From Extibacter muris (lineage in GTDB: Bacteria > Bacillota > Clostridia > Lachnospirales > Lachnospiraceae): DNA of 64,000 bases. Each line of letters opens with the position of its first letter. The first letter of the stretch is position 1. The notes under the pieces were generated by a model. That model saw only the letters and a list, made by a program, of their open reading frames with translations, was not told the origin of the DNA and made no database searches. Positions 9,758 through 18,775 of this stretch are shown here, one piece after another. The stretch is taken from positions 62,001 to 126,000 of the forward strand of contig NZ_SMMX01000008.1 in NCBI RefSeq assembly GCF_004345005.1. The letters are read 5' to 3'. Position numbers and translations under genes: made by a program.

Positions 9758-11098
9758 ATGATGAAAGAAAAGTATGAATCCCTGCCGCTTGCGACGTTGA
9801 AAGACCTGGCAAAGGCAAGAGGATTAAAGGGAATCTCAACAATGAAGAAGGCAGAGCTGATAGAGCTTATGCTGGCGGAAGATGAAAAGGAGAAGAAAGC
9901 GGAGAGGGAAAGTGTCAAGGAGATGTCTGCCAACACAGGCGACAAGGAAGCGCATGACATTGACAAGCTGGACAGCGGGGTTACCGCCCACGGAATCCTG
10001 GAAGTGCTTCCGGACGGTTATGGGTTCATAAGAAGTGACAACTACCTGCCGGGAGATAACGATGTATATGTCTCACCTTCGCAGATTCGGAAGTTCAATC
10101 TGAAGACAGGGGATATACTGGAAGGAAATACGCGGATCAAGACTCAGCAGGAAAAGTTCAGTGCACTGCTCTATCTGAGCAGGATTAACGGCATGGAGCC
10201 GATGCGCGTGCTGCGCCGGGCTAATTTTGAAGATATGACGCCAATCTTCCCGGATGAGAGGCTCCGCCTGGAATGCGGCAAGACAAGTACTGCCATGAGG
10301 ATTGTAGATCTGCTGTCCCCGATAGGGAAAGGGCAGAGGGGGATGATAGTATCGCCGCCGAAAGCCGGTAAGACAACCCTGCTTAAGCAGGTGGCGCTGT
10401 CGGTAAGGAAGAATGATCCTGAGATTCACCTGCTTATCCTTCTTATCGATGAACGGCCGGAGGAAGTTACAGATATTAAAGAAGCAATCGAAGGGGAAAA
10501 TGTAGAAGTCATCTATTCGACGTTCGATGAGCTGCCCGACCACCATAAGCGCGTGTCGGAGATGGTGATTGAACGGGCGAAGCGCCTTGTAGAGCACAAG
10601 AAGGACGTCATGATACTGCTCGACAGCATCACTAGGCTGGCCCGTGCTTACAACCTGACTGTACCGCCATCAGGCAGGACGCTTTCCGGTGGTCTGGACC
10701 CGGCCGCGCTGCATATGCCGAAGCGTTTCTTTGGTGCGGCCAGGAATATGCGGGAAGGCGGCAGCCTTACGATTCTTGCCACAGCTCTCGTGGATACGGG
10801 AAGCAAGATGGACGACGTCGTATATGAAGAATTCAAAGGAACCGGCAATATGGAGCTTGTGCTGGACAGAAAGCTTTCCGAACGCAGGGTATTCCCGGCC
10901 ATCGATATTCCGAAGTCCGGTACGAGAAGAGAAGACCTGCTGCTGTCCAGGGAAGAACAGGAGGCGGTTGACTCCATGAGACGCGCGTTGAACGGAATGC
11001 GTGCGGAAGAAGCGGTCGACAATATACTTAACATGTTCACGAGGACCAAGAGCAATAATGAACTAATACAAATGGTAAAAAAGACAAAAATAATCTAG
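9758..11098 (+). CDS. rho: Transcription termination factor Rho
   Basis: 446 aa. It has an N-terminal Rho_N SAP-like domain (LATLKDLAKARGLKGISTMK), a charged Lys/Glu linker at about 45-70, the cold-shock-like RNA-binding domain (ILEVLPDGYGFIRSDNYLPG), then the ATPase with Walker A in SPPKAGKTTLLKQ, LLIDERPEEVTD, Walker B region MILLDSITRLARAYN, and the C-terminal GGSLTILATALVDTGSKMDD. All motor motifs are intact. ATG ATG tandem starts follow GGAAAGGA; the first is used. rpmE follows with its own promoter overlapping the stop. Confidence 0.97.
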   Translation: MMKEKYESLPLATLKDLAKARGLKGISTMKKAELIELMLAEDEKEKKAERESVKEMSANTGDKEAHDIDKLDSGVTAHGILEVLPDGYGFIRSDNYLPGDNDVYVSPSQIRKFNLKTGDILEGNTRIKTQQEKFSALLYLSRINGMEPMRVLRRANFEDMTPIFPDERLRLECGKTSTAMRIVDLLSPIGKGQRGMIVSPPKAGKTTLLKQVALSVRKNDPEIHLLILLIDERPEEVTDIKEAIEGENVEVIYSTFDELPDHHKRVSEMVIERAKRLVEHKKDVMILLDSITRLARAYNLTVPPSGRTLSGGLDPAALHMPKRFFGAARNMREGGSLTILATALVDTGSKMDDVVYEEFKGTGNMELVLDRKLSERRVFPAIDIPKSGTRREDLLLSREEQEAVDSMRRALNGMRAEEAVDNILNMFTRTKSNNELIQMVKKTKII

Positions 11099-11124
11099 AC
11101 AAGTGCTTTGTAATATGATACAAT
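11096..11124 (+). promoter_or_regulatory. Promoter for rpmE
   Basis: TAGACA (11096-11101), 17-base spacer, TACAAT (11119-11124). The -35 overlaps the rho stop. Between promoter and gene, ACGCGC (11159-11164) and GCGCGT (11168-11173) form a short GC hairpin in the leader. Confidence 0.5.
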
Positions 11125-11200
11125 AACAAAGCTGTTTAGAGATATTGAACATTATTAGACGCGCACCGCGCGTGAGTAAAATAAAGAAGAGGTGAAAATC

Positions 11201-11404
11201 ATGAAAGAAGGAATCCATCCAACATATCATCAGGCAACGGTAACTTGCAACTGTGGCAATACATTCGTGACAGGATCTACCAATGAAGATATCCACGTTG
11301 AAATCTGTTCCAAATGCCATCCGTTCTATACAGGACAGCAGAAAGCCGCACAGGCCCGTGGCCGTGTTGACAAGTTTAACAAAAAATACGGAATGGACAA
11401 ATAG
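11201..11404 (+). CDS. rpmE: Ribosomal protein bL31
   Basis: 67 aa, [20 protein letters not shown]. Four cysteines in CNC and CSKC form the zinc ribbon of the C+ type bL31. The upstream in-frame GTG at 11192 is part of the ribosome site AGAGGTG, so ATG 11201 is the start. It lies between rho and DUF1385, a standard clostridial order, and ends in an intrinsic terminator. Confidence 0.96.
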   Translation: MKEGIHPTYHQATVTCNCGNTFVTGSTNEDIHVEICSKCHPFYTGQQKAAQARGRVDKFNKKYGMDK

Positions 11405-11417
11405 TCATACAAGTAGC

Positions 11418-11447
11418 GGGTTGAGGTTGTTTAATCTCAACCCTTTC
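11418..11447 (+). terminator. Intrinsic terminator after rpmE
   Basis: GGGTTGAG (11418-11425) pairs with CTCAACCC (11436-11443), followed by TTTCT. The downstream gene may also be reached by read-through, as no strong promoter is evident before 11475. Confidence 0.7.
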
Positions 11448-11474
11448 TGTATATAGGCATCGAAAGGGGAAGAT

Positions 11475-12410
11475 ATGAAGTCATCAAATATCGGAGGGCA
11501 GGCCGTTCTGGAAGGTATCATGATGAAGAACAAAGATGATTACGCAGTGGCGGTCAGGAAACCGGATGGGGATATCATCGTGCAGAAAGATACCTACAGC
11601 AGCATTATCAAGTGGAAAGCGCTGACGCGGATCCCTTTTGTACGCGGGATTTTCAACTTTATAGATTCCATGGTGCTTGGGATAAAGACGCTGATGTACT
11701 CGGCAGACTTCTTTGAAGAAGAGGAAGAGGAAAAGCCGCTGTCAGAGGCAGAGTCTGCAAAGAAAGAGAAGCAGGATAAGCTGCTGATGGGAGGGACCGT
11801 GGCCTTTTCTGTCGTAATCGCGATAGCTGTGTTCATGGTGCTTCCATACTTTCTGTCAGGGCTGCTGAAGCCGGTCGTTCCGTCTTACCATGTCAGAACA
11901 GTCATCGAGGGATTTGTGCGTATCGGTATATTTATCGCATATGTGCTCCTCATCTCAAGGATGGACGATATACAGCGCACATTCATGTACCATGGTGCAG
12001 AGCACAAATGCATCAACTGCATCGAACACGGGCTTCCGCTGAATGTGGAAAATGTCAGGAAGAGTTCAAGGCAGCATAAGAGATGTGGGACGAGCTTCCT
12101 CTTCTTCGTGCTTGCAATCAGCATCATACTGCTGCTCATCATCCAGGTCGAATCACCGCTGATGCGGATTGTCATCAGGATTGCGCTCATCCCTGTTATC
12201 GCGGGTATCTCTTATGAGATACTGAAGCTGGCCGGCCGAAGCGAGAATCCGCTCATCAATCTGCTGAGCAGGCCCGGCCTGGCAATACAGAAGCTTACGA
12301 CAAAAGAGCCGGACGACAGTATGATTGAAGTGGCGATACAAGCGGTAGAAGCTGTATTTGACTGGAGAACATATGAAGCAGAGAATTTCCAACGCACAGA
12401 AGATATATAA
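11475..12410 (+). CDS. DUF1385 membrane protein (YqhQ family)
   Basis: 311 aa. The N terminus has the family signature NIGGQAVLEGIMMKNKD; an acidic patch EEEEEEKPLSE precedes a membrane helix (TVAFSVVIAIAVFMVLPYFL). The conserved MYHGAEHKCINCIEHG block and two further membrane segments (SFLFFVLAISIILLLIIQ, IVIRIALIPVIAGISYEI) follow. The family sits beside rpmE and prmC/prfA across Firmicutes; B. subtilis YqhQ is of unknown function. AAAGGGGAAG precedes the ATG. Its 3' end overlaps prmC by 38 bases. Confidence 0.85.
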   Translation: MKSSNIGGQAVLEGIMMKNKDDYAVAVRKPDGDIIVQKDTYSSIIKWKALTRIPFVRGIFNFIDSMVLGIKTLMYSADFFEEEEEEKPLSEAESAKKEKQDKLLMGGTVAFSVVIAIAVFMVLPYFLSGLLKPVVPSYHVRTVIEGFVRIGIFIAYVLLISRMDDIQRTFMYHGAEHKCINCIEHGLPLNVENVRKSSRQHKRCGTSFLFFVLAISIILLLIIQVESPLMRIVIRIALIPVIAGISYEILKLAGRSENPLINLLSRPGLAIQKLTTKEPDDSMIEVAIQAVEAVFDWRTYEAENFQRTEDI

Positions 12411-13281
12411 GGAGGGAGTCCGGCTTCTGGAGGACGCCGGTGTTGAGGAGGCAGGGCTCGATGCGTGGCATCTGCTCGAGCATGTCTCGGGCATCACAAG
12501 AGCAGCTTATTATGCCCACCCGGACCTGGAGCTTGATGTAGAGCAGGAAGAGGCCTATTTCGCGTATGTCAGGCGCAGGGCACGGAGGATACCGCTCCAG
12601 CATATTACAGGGGAACAGGAATTCATGGGATACCCGTTCTACGTGAACGGGCATGTGCTCATACCCCGGCAGGATACGGAGCTGCTTGTGGAAGAAGCGC
12701 TGGGGATGCTGGCTCCCGGGATGCGCATACTTGATATGTGCACCGGTTCGGGATGTATCCTTATCAGCCTGCTCAAAGCCGGGCGTGAAAGGCGGCACAT
12801 AGCAGGGCTTTATGGCACAGGGACGGATATATCGCAGGAGGCGCTTCAGGTGGCGGAGCGCAACGCCCGGCGGCTGCTCGGCGGCAGAGGGACGGAAGAG
12901 GAGGCAGGCGGCTTCAGGTTCTGCCGTGGAGATTTGTTTGAGAACGCAGAGGGGAAATACGACCTCATCGTATCGAACCCTCCTTATATACGGACGCAGG
13001 AGATAAAGAAGCTCCAGCCGGAAGTGCAGTGCCATGACCCGTATATCGCGCTGGACGGAAGGGACGACGGCCTGCATTATTACAGGAGGATAACGGCAGA
13101 AAGCACTGCCCATATCACGGAGGGGGGCCATCTTCTGTTCGAGACCGGGCATGACCAGGCGGAAGATGTATGCGCCCTGCTGGAGCAGGCCGGCTACCAC
13201 GGCGTCTTTGTGAAAAAGGACCTGGCAGGTCTTGACCGTGTCGTGGGCGGCAGTTACAATAGAACATACACGGGACTATAA
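12373..13281 (+). CDS. prmC: Release factor glutamine methyltransferase
   Basis: 302 aa. PrmC methylates the Gln of the GGQ motif of RF1/RF2 using S-adenosylmethionine; its substrate prfA lies next door. SAM site: RILDMCTGSGCILISLL; catalytic NPPY in YDLIVSNPPYIRTQEI. The N-terminal helical domain reads LLEDAGVEEAGLDAWHLLEH. I start at ATG 12373, preceded by GGAG at the right distance, inside the end of DUF1385; a TTG at 12358 is possible but less likely. Confidence 0.93.
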   Translation: MKQRISNAQKIYKEGVRLLEDAGVEEAGLDAWHLLEHVSGITRAAYYAHPDLELDVEQEEAYFAYVRRRARRIPLQHITGEQEFMGYPFYVNGHVLIPRQDTELLVEEALGMLAPGMRILDMCTGSGCILISLLKAGRERRHIAGLYGTGTDISQEALQVAERNARRLLGGRGTEEEAGGFRFCRGDLFENAEGKYDLIVSNPPYIRTQEIKKLQPEVQCHDPYIALDGRDDGLHYYRRITAESTAHITEGGHLLFETGHDQAEDVCALLEQAGYHGVFVKKDLAGLDRVVGGSYNRTYTGL

Positions 13282-13311
13282 TGGTGTATGGAAAATCGAG
13301 GAGGAAGAATT

Positions 13312-14385
13312 ATGTTTGACAAATTAGAGGATCTGCTCATTCGCTATGAAGAACTCATGAGCGAGCTGCAGGAACCGGATGTGGTGAACAACCAGGAGCG
13401 GTTCCGCAGGCTTATGAAAGAGCAGAATGACCTGACCCCGATTGTGGAAGCATATAAAGAATATAAGGCCTGCAGGCAGGCCATTGAAGACAGTCTGCTC
13501 ATGCTGGAGGAAGAATCCGATGAAGAGATGCGCGATCTTGCCAAGGAAGAGCTGAACGAATCCAAGACAAGGGTGGAGGAGCTGGAGCACGAGCTGAAGA
13601 TCCTCCTGCTTCCGAAAGACCCGAACGATGATAAGAATGTCATGGTTGAAATCCGGGCAGGGGCCGGCGGAGACGAGGCAGCCCTTTTTGCGGCAGAGAT
13701 ATACCGCATGTATGTACATTACGCGGAGGGCCGCAGATGGAAGACGGAGATCATCTCCATCAGCGAAAATGGCATCGGAGGCTTCAAGGAAGTCGTGTTC
13801 ATGATAACCGGACAGGGGGCATATTCCAGGCTCAAATACGAAAGCGGCGTCCATCGCGTCCAGCGCGTGCCGGAGACAGAGAGCGGAGGGCGCATCCATA
13901 CGTCTACGGTAACGGTGGCCATCATGCCGGAGGCGGAAGAGGTCGATGTCGTCATCGATGAGAAGGATATCCGTATCGACGTGATGCGCGCCTCCGGCAA
14001 CGGCGGACAGTGCGTCAATACGACAGACTCGGCGGTACGGCTTACGCACTACCCGACAGGAATCGTCATCTACAGCCAGACAGAGAAGTCCCAGCTCCAG
14101 AATAAGGAAAAGGCATTCCGCCTGCTGCGCTCCAAGCTCTATGACCTGGAGATGGAGAAGAAGCAGGCGTCGGAGGCAGAGGCGAGGAGAAGCCAGATTG
14201 GTACAGGAGACCGGTCTGAGAAGATACGCACCTACAATTTCCCGCAGGGGCGCGTGACGGACCACAGGATCAAGCTGACGCTGCACAAACTGGACTCTGT
14301 GCTGAACGGAGACCTGGATGAAGTGATCGACAGCCTGATTGCTGCCGATCAGGCGGCGAAGCTGAGCAATCTTCAGGATGAATAG
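13312..14385 (+). CDS. prfA: Peptide chain release factor 1
   Basis: 357 aa. RF1 reads UAA and UAG. The GGQ catalytic motif is in [17 protein letters not shown], and the anticodon-like tripeptide region reads [13 protein letters not shown] (PxT type, so RF1, not RF2). GAGGAGG at 13298-13304 decides the start at ATG 13312 over the in-frame ATG at 13288. The Gln of GGQ is the target of the adjacent PrmC. Confidence 0.96.
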   Translation: MFDKLEDLLIRYEELMSELQEPDVVNNQERFRRLMKEQNDLTPIVEAYKEYKACRQAIEDSLLMLEEESDEEMRDLAKEELNESKTRVEELEHELKILLLPKDPNDDKNVMVEIRAGAGGDEAALFAAEIYRMYVHYAEGRRWKTEIISISENGIGGFKEVVFMITGQGAYSRLKYESGVHRVQRVPETESGGRIHTSTVTVAIMPEAEEVDVVIDEKDIRIDVMRASGNGGQCVNTTDSAVRLTHYPTGIVIYSQTEKSQLQNKEKAFRLLRSKLYDLEMEKKQASEAEARRSQIGTGDRSEKIRTYNFPQGRVTDHRIKLTLHKLDSVLNGDLDEVIDSLIAADQAAKLSNLQDE

Positions 14386-14391
14386 AGTAAG

Positions 14392-15828
14392 ATGAAAGAG
14401 AAATTAAAAAAATTAATCGCATACTATAAACCATATAAGCTGCTGTTCTACAGTGATTTGTTTTTTGCCGTTCTCGGTGCAGGGGTGACGCTCGTAATAC
14501 CGCTGATTGTGAGATATATAACCAATCAGACCGTATATTATGAGCCCCCTGAGGCGAGACAGGCGATACTCATGCTGGGAGCGGTCATGATTGCACTTGT
14601 ACTCCTTGAGTTCGGGTGCAATTATTATATTGCTTACTTTGGGCATATGATGGGAGCCAGGATTGAAGACGATATGCGCAGCCATATATTCGGCCATTAC
14701 CAGAAGCTTACCTTTGCCTTTTACGATAACCAGAAGGTAGGGCATCTCCTGTCCAGGATTACGGGCGACCTGTTCGATATCAGCGAACTTCTGCATCACG
14801 GGCCTGAAGATGTGCTTATCTCCATCATCAAAATTGCCGGTTCTTTCATCATACTTGTGAATATTAATGCCAGGCTTACGATCGTCGCATTCGCATTTGT
14901 ACCCGCCATGCTGCTGTTCGCCGTCTACTACAACAACAGAGTCGTAAAATCTTTTGCGAATGAAAAAGAAGAGATGAAAAAGTTCAATCGGGGCAATAAT
15001 AACTTCGTAGAAGCCAAAAAGACGAGCTACCGCTACATGGGCATGTATCATTCCGGGCTGAACGCGCTGACTACGCTGGTAACCGTCGGTGTGCTCGTAG
15101 CCGGGGGCAGCTATCTGACTGTCGGAAGCGTCAACGTGTCGGACCTGATTACATTTCTTCTATATATCAATAACTTTACAGAGCCGGTGAAGAAGCTGGT
15201 CAATTCGGCAGAACAGTTCCAGAATGGATACACAGGCTTTGAACGCTTCCTTGAGATCCTGTCCATAGCACCCGACATTGCAGATAAAGAGGATGCCGTA
15301 CATGTGGAGAAGCTGAAAGGAGAGATTACGTTCTGTGATGTCTCCTTCCACTATGAAGATAATGACGAGAAAGTGCTGAACCATATCAGCCTTAAGGTGG
15401 AGCTTGACGTGGTGCGGGCGGCGAAGAACGCCAACGCCCATGCATTCATCATGAGCTTTCCGGAAGGTTATGACACAGATATCGGACAACGGGGCGTGAA
15501 ACTCTCAGGCGGCCAGAAGCAACGGCTGTCCATCGCGCGGGTATTTCTCAAGAATCTGCCTATACTTATCTTTGACGAGGCTACCTCGGCACTGGACAAT
15601 GAGAGTGAGCAAATGGTACAACAGTCTCTGGAAGGTCTCGCGAAGGACAGGACTACGTTTGTCATTGCCCACCGCCTGACGACGATCCAGAACGCACAGA
15701 GGATACTCGTGCTGACAGAAGAAGGAATCGCAGAACAGGGTACGCACGAAGAACTCCTTGCAGAAAAGGGAACATACGAAGCTTTATGTTACGGCGGACG
15801 GCACAGGATGCGGCATGCTGGCTGCTAA
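14392..15828 (+). CDS. ABC exporter half-transporter with an in-frame nucleotide-binding-domain deletion
   Basis: 478 aa against roughly 560-600 for the family. Residues 1-300 form a normal exporter membrane domain with several helices. The nucleotide-binding domain starts normally (EITFCDVSFHYEDNDEKVLN), but at residues 337-340 it runs from LKVE straight into DVVRAAKNANAHAF. The block holding Walker A (GxxGxGKS/T) and the Q-loop, about 80 residues, is missing. The frame then continues through the signature LSGGQ (residue 371), Walker B (LPILIFDEATSALD) and the H-loop (IAHRL). Without Walker A this copy should not bind ATP in the usual way. The last residues (GGRHRMRHAGC) also look unusual. 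It is either a recently inactivated gene or an assembly artefact. Confidence 0.85.
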   Translation: MKEKLKKLIAYYKPYKLLFYSDLFFAVLGAGVTLVIPLIVRYITNQTVYYEPPEARQAILMLGAVMIALVLLEFGCNYYIAYFGHMMGARIEDDMRSHIFGHYQKLTFAFYDNQKVGHLLSRITGDLFDISELLHHGPEDVLISIIKIAGSFIILVNINARLTIVAFAFVPAMLLFAVYYNNRVVKSFANEKEEMKKFNRGNNNFVEAKKTSYRYMGMYHSGLNALTTLVTVGVLVAGGSYLTVGSVNVSDLITFLLYINNFTEPVKKLVNSAEQFQNGYTGFERFLEILSIAPDIADKEDAVHVEKLKGEITFCDVSFHYEDNDEKVLNHISLKVELDVVRAAKNANAHAFIMSFPEGYDTDIGQRGVKLSGGQKQRLSIARVFLKNLPILIFDEATSALDNESEQMVQQSLEGLAKDRTTFVIAHRLTTIQNAQRILVLTEEGIAEQGTHEELLAEKGTYEALCYGGRHRMRHAGC

Positions 15829-15852
15829 GAGAAAGATGGGGAGGAGAAGGTT

Positions 15853-17811
15853 ATGATGATTAGAAGGAGATTGCGCCAGGCCATGCTGACGGTCATGATG
15901 CTCTGTATATTGTGCGTCGGCTCGGTGCTGGCAAAAGATGACAAAAGCAGCGCAGATGAAGTGACAGTATTGTTTACACACGATATACACTCCCACCTGG
16001 ATGAATTCAGGAATGCGGACGGCAAGGTAGGAGGATTTGCACGACTTAAGACGCTGCTGGATGAAGAGCGGGGAAGCAATCCGGCCACCTTTGTGTTTGA
16101 CGGCGGCGACTTTTCAATGGGAACGCTCTACCAGACCGTCTACGAGACGGAGGCCGCAGAGCTGACCATGCTTGGGCGTCTCGGCTATGATGCCACTACA
16201 TTCGGAAACCACGAATTTGACTATCGGAGCGAGGGAATCTCCCATATGTTCCACAGTGCGCTCGAGAATGCCGGCGATGATCCGTCCATCGTGCTTCCTA
16301 AGTTTGTGACTGCCAATATTGACTGGGAGAAGAACGATACGGAAGACAACAGGCTTATCCGTGACGCGCTGGAGGACTACGGCAGCACTCCTTATGCAAT
16401 CGTGGAAAGAGAGGGCGTGCGGATCGGAGTGTTCGGGGTACTCGGCGAAGACGCGGAGGCCTGTGCCCCGGAGAGCGGGCTGGAATTTGAACCTATCGTA
16501 GAGGCTTCCGAAGAGGTTGTGAAAGAGCTGGAAAAGGAAGGGGCCGACATGATCGTCTGCCTCTCCCACAGCGGCACGAATGAAGAGGAAGACAAGTCAG
16601 AAGACGAGATACTCGCAAAGAAAGTGCCTGAAATCGATGTCATCGTGAGCGCCCATACACACACGAAGCTTGACAAGCATATCAAGAGCGGCGACACGTA
16701 CATCGTATCTGCAGGCTGCTACGGGGAATACCTCGGGGATCTGAAGATGACGCCTACTGAGGACGGCCGGTGGAACCTTGACGAGTATACGCTGCATCAT
16801 CTGGACGAATCTGTCTCGCCGGATGAAAAGGTCAACGAGGAACTGGACATATATAAAAAGCTTGTTAACGAAGAATACCTGAGCAGGTTCGACTATACAT
16901 TCGACCAAGTGCTCGCAGACAACAGCGTCGCATTTACGCAGATGGACCGGTTCGCGCTGGAGGTAGAGGAAGACCCGCTTGGAAGCATCATCGCAGATGC
17001 ATATGTATATGCCGTAGAGCAGGCGGAGGGTGCAGATTACGACAAAGTGGACGTGGCGGTCGTCCCTTCCGGGACCATCAGGGATACGCTGCAGATAGGG
17101 GCCCTGACTGTCTCGGACGCCTTTAACGTCTGTTCGCTTGGAATCGGAGCCGACCGCATTCCGGGCTATCCGCTTGTAAGCGTGTACCTGACCGGCGCTG
17201 AACTTAAGACGGCGGCGGAGATTGACGTGTCGGTGTCTCCGATCATGACGACGGCACAGCTCTATCCGAGCGGCCTCCACTGGACATATAACCCGAACCG
17301 CATGATGCTGAACCGGGTGACGGAGGCAGCCTTGTACGACGATCTGGCCCCGTCCAATGAAAAGAAAGCACAGGAGCTTAAGGACGACAGGCTGTACCGG
17401 GTGGTGGCGGGATTATATTCCGCCCAGATGCTGGGAGCGGTGGAGGATACGTCCAAAGGCCTTCTGAAGATTACGCCGAAAGACAAAGACGGTGTCGAAA
17501 TCAAAGACTTTGAGCAGCACATCATCCATGATAAAAACGGTGCGGAGCTGAAAGAATGGTACGCGCTCGCCAGATATCTGGAATCCTTTGACAAGAGCGG
17601 GGAGGGCATCTCCCAGATTCCCCAGAGCTACGGCCGGCCAGAAGGACGCAAGGAAGAGGTTGACAGCAAGAATATTATCGAGCTTGTAAAGCAGCCGAAC
17701 AAATTCGCTTTTATCGTATATGGAGCAGCTATATGCCTCATCCTAATCATAGTATTGGTTGTGCGATTCATAATTAAAAGAAGAAAAAAGAAGAAAAATA
17801 TGATATACTAA
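15853..17811 (+). CDS. Membrane-anchored 5'-nucleotidase / UshA-type metallophosphatase
   Basis: 652 aa. A signal peptide (MLTVMMLCILCVGSVLA) leads an exported calcineurin-like phosphatase with metal-ligand blocks FTHDIHSHLDEF, FDGGDFSMG, TFGNHEFDY, and SAHTHTKLDKH. Then follows the 5'-nucleotidase C-terminal domain (VAVVPSGTIRDTLQIG, FNVCSLGIG). A C-terminal membrane helix (FIVYGAAICLILIIVLVVRF) ends in a Lys/Arg tail, so the enzyme is held on the outside of the membrane. The family hydrolyses nucleoside mono- or diphosphates or related sugar nucleotides; exact substrate unknown. Likely role: nucleotide salvage. Confidence 0.88.
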   Translation: MMIRRRLRQAMLTVMMLCILCVGSVLAKDDKSSADEVTVLFTHDIHSHLDEFRNADGKVGGFARLKTLLDEERGSNPATFVFDGGDFSMGTLYQTVYETEAAELTMLGRLGYDATTFGNHEFDYRSEGISHMFHSALENAGDDPSIVLPKFVTANIDWEKNDTEDNRLIRDALEDYGSTPYAIVEREGVRIGVFGVLGEDAEACAPESGLEFEPIVEASEEVVKELEKEGADMIVCLSHSGTNEEEDKSEDEILAKKVPEIDVIVSAHTHTKLDKHIKSGDTYIVSAGCYGEYLGDLKMTPTEDGRWNLDEYTLHHLDESVSPDEKVNEELDIYKKLVNEEYLSRFDYTFDQVLADNSVAFTQMDRFALEVEEDPLGSIIADAYVYAVEQAEGADYDKVDVAVVPSGTIRDTLQIGALTVSDAFNVCSLGIGADRIPGYPLVSVYLTGAELKTAAEIDVSVSPIMTTAQLYPSGLHWTYNPNRMMLNRVTEAALYDDLAPSNEKKAQELKDDRLYRVVAGLYSAQMLGAVEDTSKGLLKITPKDKDGVEIKDFEQHIIHDKNGAELKEWYALARYLESFDKSGEGISQIPQSYGRPEGRKEEVDSKNIIELVKQPNKFAFIVYGAAICLILIIVLVVRFIIKRRKKKKNMIY

Positions 17812-17851
17812 AAAAATATGAAATTGCAGACAGAAGAAAAGAAGGGAAATT

Positions 17852-18760
17852 ATGATAGAAATTAACTTTAAACGTCCGCAGCTTGAGGATAAGGAACTGA
17901 TATCCCATTACTTCAACCATCACACGAGCCGCAGCTGCGAGCGGACTTTTGTAAATGTATATCTGTGGGCGAAGCACTACGGAGTGGAATTTGCGGTCGT
18001 GGAAAATGCGCTTGTGTTTAAGAGCGAACGGGAAGGCGGCATATCGTACGCCTATCCGGCCGGAGAGCCTGAAGATGTGAAGAATGCACTGGAAGTGCTC
18101 ATGGAGTACAGCCGGGAACGTGGAGTTTTGTTCTCGCTCTATAACGTGACGCCAGATAATTTTGCGCAGCTTGCAGAATGGTATCCGGACCGCTTCCAGA
18201 TAGAGTACAGCGAGGCAGATGCGGACTATGTCTATGAATCTGAGAAGCTGGCCACGCTGTCGGGCAAGAAGCTCCACGGAAAACGCAACCATATCAACAA
18301 GTTTAAAAATATGTACGGGGACCGATGGAGCTATGAGCCGATTACGCGGGATAACGTGGAAGATTGCTTCCAGATGGCGCTGAAGTGGAGGAACCAGAAT
18401 GGATGTGAAGATGACCCGGACAAGAACTCTGAGATGTGTGTCACATTGAACTCCCTCCGTCTGTTCGAGGAGCTGGAGCTCACCGGAGGGCTGCTCAGGG
18501 TAGACGGGAACATCATCGCGTTCACCATCGGCGAACCGGTCTGTTCCGACACCTTTGTCGTGCATATCGAGAAGGCTTTTGCAGACATCCAGGGAGCCTA
18601 TCCGATGATAAACCAGCAGTTCGTCGAGCATGAATGTAAGGATTATAAGTATGTGAACAGAGAAGAAGACACCGGTTCCGAGGGACTCAGGAAGGCAAAA
18701 TTGTCCTATCGTCCGGTATTTATGGTGGAAAAGGGATTCGTTACAGAAAAAGACAGGTAA
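17852..18760 (+). CDS. DUF2156 (GNAT-like, MprF C-terminal type) protein
   Basis: 302 aa cytosolic protein with no membrane helix. Blocks such as FYLWAKHY-like NVYLWAKHYGVEF, SGKKLHGKRNHINKFKNMYG and YPMINQQFVEHECKDYKYVN are typical of the DUF2156 or phosphatidylglycerol lysyltransferase C-terminal-like family, which has a double acyltransferase fold. Stand-alone members are common in Clostridia and of unknown acceptor. It is followed within 15 bases by an aminotransferase, so it may modify an amino-acid-derived compound; that is inference. Confidence 0.75.
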   Translation: MIEINFKRPQLEDKELISHYFNHHTSRSCERTFVNVYLWAKHYGVEFAVVENALVFKSEREGGISYAYPAGEPEDVKNALEVLMEYSRERGVLFSLYNVTPDNFAQLAEWYPDRFQIEYSEADADYVYESEKLATLSGKKLHGKRNHINKFKNMYGDRWSYEPITRDNVEDCFQMALKWRNQNGCEDDPDKNSEMCVTLNSLRLFEELELTGGLLRVDGNIIAFTIGEPVCSDTFVVHIEKAFADIQGAYPMINQQFVEHECKDYKYVNREEDTGSEGLRKAKLSYRPVFMVEKGFVTEKDR

Positions 18761-18775
18761 AGGAGAAGGAGCATA

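Noticed and set aside
11192-11404. GTG 11192 as the rpmE start
   Set aside because: The GTG is part of the Shine-Dalgarno AGAGGTG; ATG 11201 gives the standard bL31 N terminus.
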